Source: CAVAWX01 sp963642995 (GTDB lineage: Bacteria > Actinomycetota > Coriobacteriia > Coriobacteriales > QAMH01). From it: a stretch of 23,850 nt of DNA. The stretch is taken from contig CAVIIZ010000024.1 in NCBI GenBank assembly GCA_963642995.1, positions 1 through 23,850 of the forward strand, in the 5' to 3' direction. Position 1 is the stretch's first letter. Every line of letters begins with the position of its first letter. Shown here piece by piece: positions 23,122 to 23,850 of the stretch. Position numbers and translations under genes: made by a program. The notes beneath the pieces were generated by a model. It was not told where the DNA came from. It saw only the letters and a list, made by a program, of their open reading frames with translations, and searched no databases.

Positions 23122-23709
23122 CTAGCGTATGAAATTCGTGAGCACCTTGTCTGCAGCCTGCGGCTGCTCGACGCCCGCCGCGCGGCCGGCCTCGATGCTC
23201 TTCAGCAGCCAGGCCATGTTGCGGCCGAGCACGCGCATGACCTGCATGCCCTCTTCGTCTTGGCGCACCTCGTCGGGGGTGTTGCCGTGCACCATCGGCC
23301 AATAGCGCGAGGTCACATGCGGCATCTCGCAGAACTCGATGTATTTGTCGAGCACGTCGAGCGTGGCCGTCGTGCCGCCGCGGCGAGCCGAGGCGATGGT
23401 GGCCGCCGGCTTGAAGCGCAAGTCGGCTTCGGCGGTGCCGAAGAGGCGGTCCATGAAGGCGACCATCTCGCCAGAAGGCGAGGCATAGTAGACCGGGGCG
23501 CCGAAGACGAAGCCATCGGCCTCCTTGACCTTCGCGGCCGTCTCCTTCACCAGCTCGTCGATGTGGCCGTCCACCGCGCGCTTTCCGATGAAGACGATCT
23601 CGGTGTCGATGCCGTGCGCCTCAAGCTCTCCTGCCACCTCGGAAAGCGCCGTGTACGTGCACATCTTCTCGCGGCGGCTGCCGTTCACCATCAAAACCTT
23701 CATGTCCAT
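23122..23709 (-). CDS. Flavodoxin-like NAD(P)H-dependent FMN reductase / iron-sulfur-flavoprotein-like protein
   Basis: This 195-residue protein has a flavodoxin fold: KVLMVNGSRREKMCTYTAL forms the FMN phosphate loop, followed by DGFVFGAPVYYASPSGEMVAFMDRLFG, the flavin-contact segment of the NADPH-dependent FMN reductase family. Its best-known relatives in anaerobes include iron-sulfur flavoproteins, but the compact Cys-x2-Cys-x2-Cys cluster motif of those is not present, so plain FMN reductase or electron-transfer activity is more likely. It has no signal peptide and is probably cytoplasmic. ATG at 23709 sits five bases after AAAGGA; the Met two codons later could also serve. It lies upstream of era on the same strand. 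A -10-like TATGAT (23779-23784, minus) is the only promoter hint. The natural electron partner is unknown. Confidence 0.88.
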   Translation of the reverse strand: MDMKVLMVNGSRREKMCTYTALSEVAGELEAHGIDTEIVFIGKRAVDGHIDELVKETAAKVKEADGFVFGAPVYYASPSGEMVAFMDRLFGTAEADLRFKPAATIASARRGGTTATLDVLDKYIEFCEMPHVTSRYWPMVHGNTPDEVRQDEEGMQVMRVLGRNMAWLLKSIEAGRAAGVEQPQAADKVLTNFIR

Positions 23710-23850
23710 CCCGTCCTTTCCTCGCCCGCCGTGCCCCGCGCCTTGCCCGCGCAGGGCACTCCATGCCATATGCTCTGCATCATACGCCATGATTTGCGCT
23801 GCGCGTCGCGCAGACCTCGCGCTCCCGCGCTCGGCCGAAAACAGCCCACA

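Noticed and set aside
1..23850. CRISPR array, insertion sequence, prophage, rRNA or riboswitch
   Set aside because: No regularly spaced repeats, transposase or integrase, phage genes, rRNA sequence or recognisable riboswitch core were seen on either strand.

Overview
The window looks like chromosomal DNA from a GC-rich, strictly anaerobic actinobacterium, most likely class Coriobacteriia (Eggerthellaceae-like). This is inferred from gene content: a class I hybrid-cluster protein, tandem YhgE/Pip membrane proteins, an SstT-type symporter, a bleomycin-hydrolase-type peptidase, and the era-recO order. It is not proven by any marker gene. About 19 protein genes and one partial tRNA fill nearly all of the sequence. 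I saw no insertion sequence, prophage, CRISPR array, rRNA or replication origin, and no gene-free stretch longer than 300 bases.

Left part (1-4793, all minus strand, transcribed right to left): hcp, then murA, an LCP/LytR_C cell-envelope protein, and a tRNA-Gly cut by the window edge. A clear rho-independent terminator separates hcp from murA. hcp is divergent from a cysteine-rich Crp/Fnr-family regulator (4913-5569, plus). Between them lies a perfect 18-bp palindrome whose centre falls at -41.5 from the predicted hcp start, the classic position for activation by a Crp/Fnr protein. This is a probable nitrosative-stress or redox module.

Middle part (5676-14484, all minus strand): a pepC-type peptidase overlaps the start of a shortened SUMT/HemD-like protein, followed by an AGCS amino-acid symporter. 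Upstream of pepC sits a BrnT/BrnA-type toxin-antitoxin pair with signs of a leaderless toxin start. Further upstream is a polar amino-acid ABC operon: lipoprotein receptor, permease with an unusual extracytoplasmic N-terminal domain, ATPase, and an EamA exporter. A terminator-like hairpin sits between receptor and permease.

Right part: two tandem YhgE/Pip proteins (14649-19634, plus) and an SstT-like serine/threonine symporter (19790-21202, plus) converge on recO, era and a flavodoxin-like flavoprotein (minus).

The recurring theme is amino-acid and peptide acquisition (PepC, AGCS, ABC importer, SstT) and cell-envelope biology (MurA, LCP, YhgE pair), as expected of an amino-acid-fermenting gut or oral anaerobe. 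The features least explained by known families are the permease N-terminal domain, the half-SUMT/half-HemD protein, the LCP protein with an altered active-site motif, and the YhgE pair with its lysine-rich tail.
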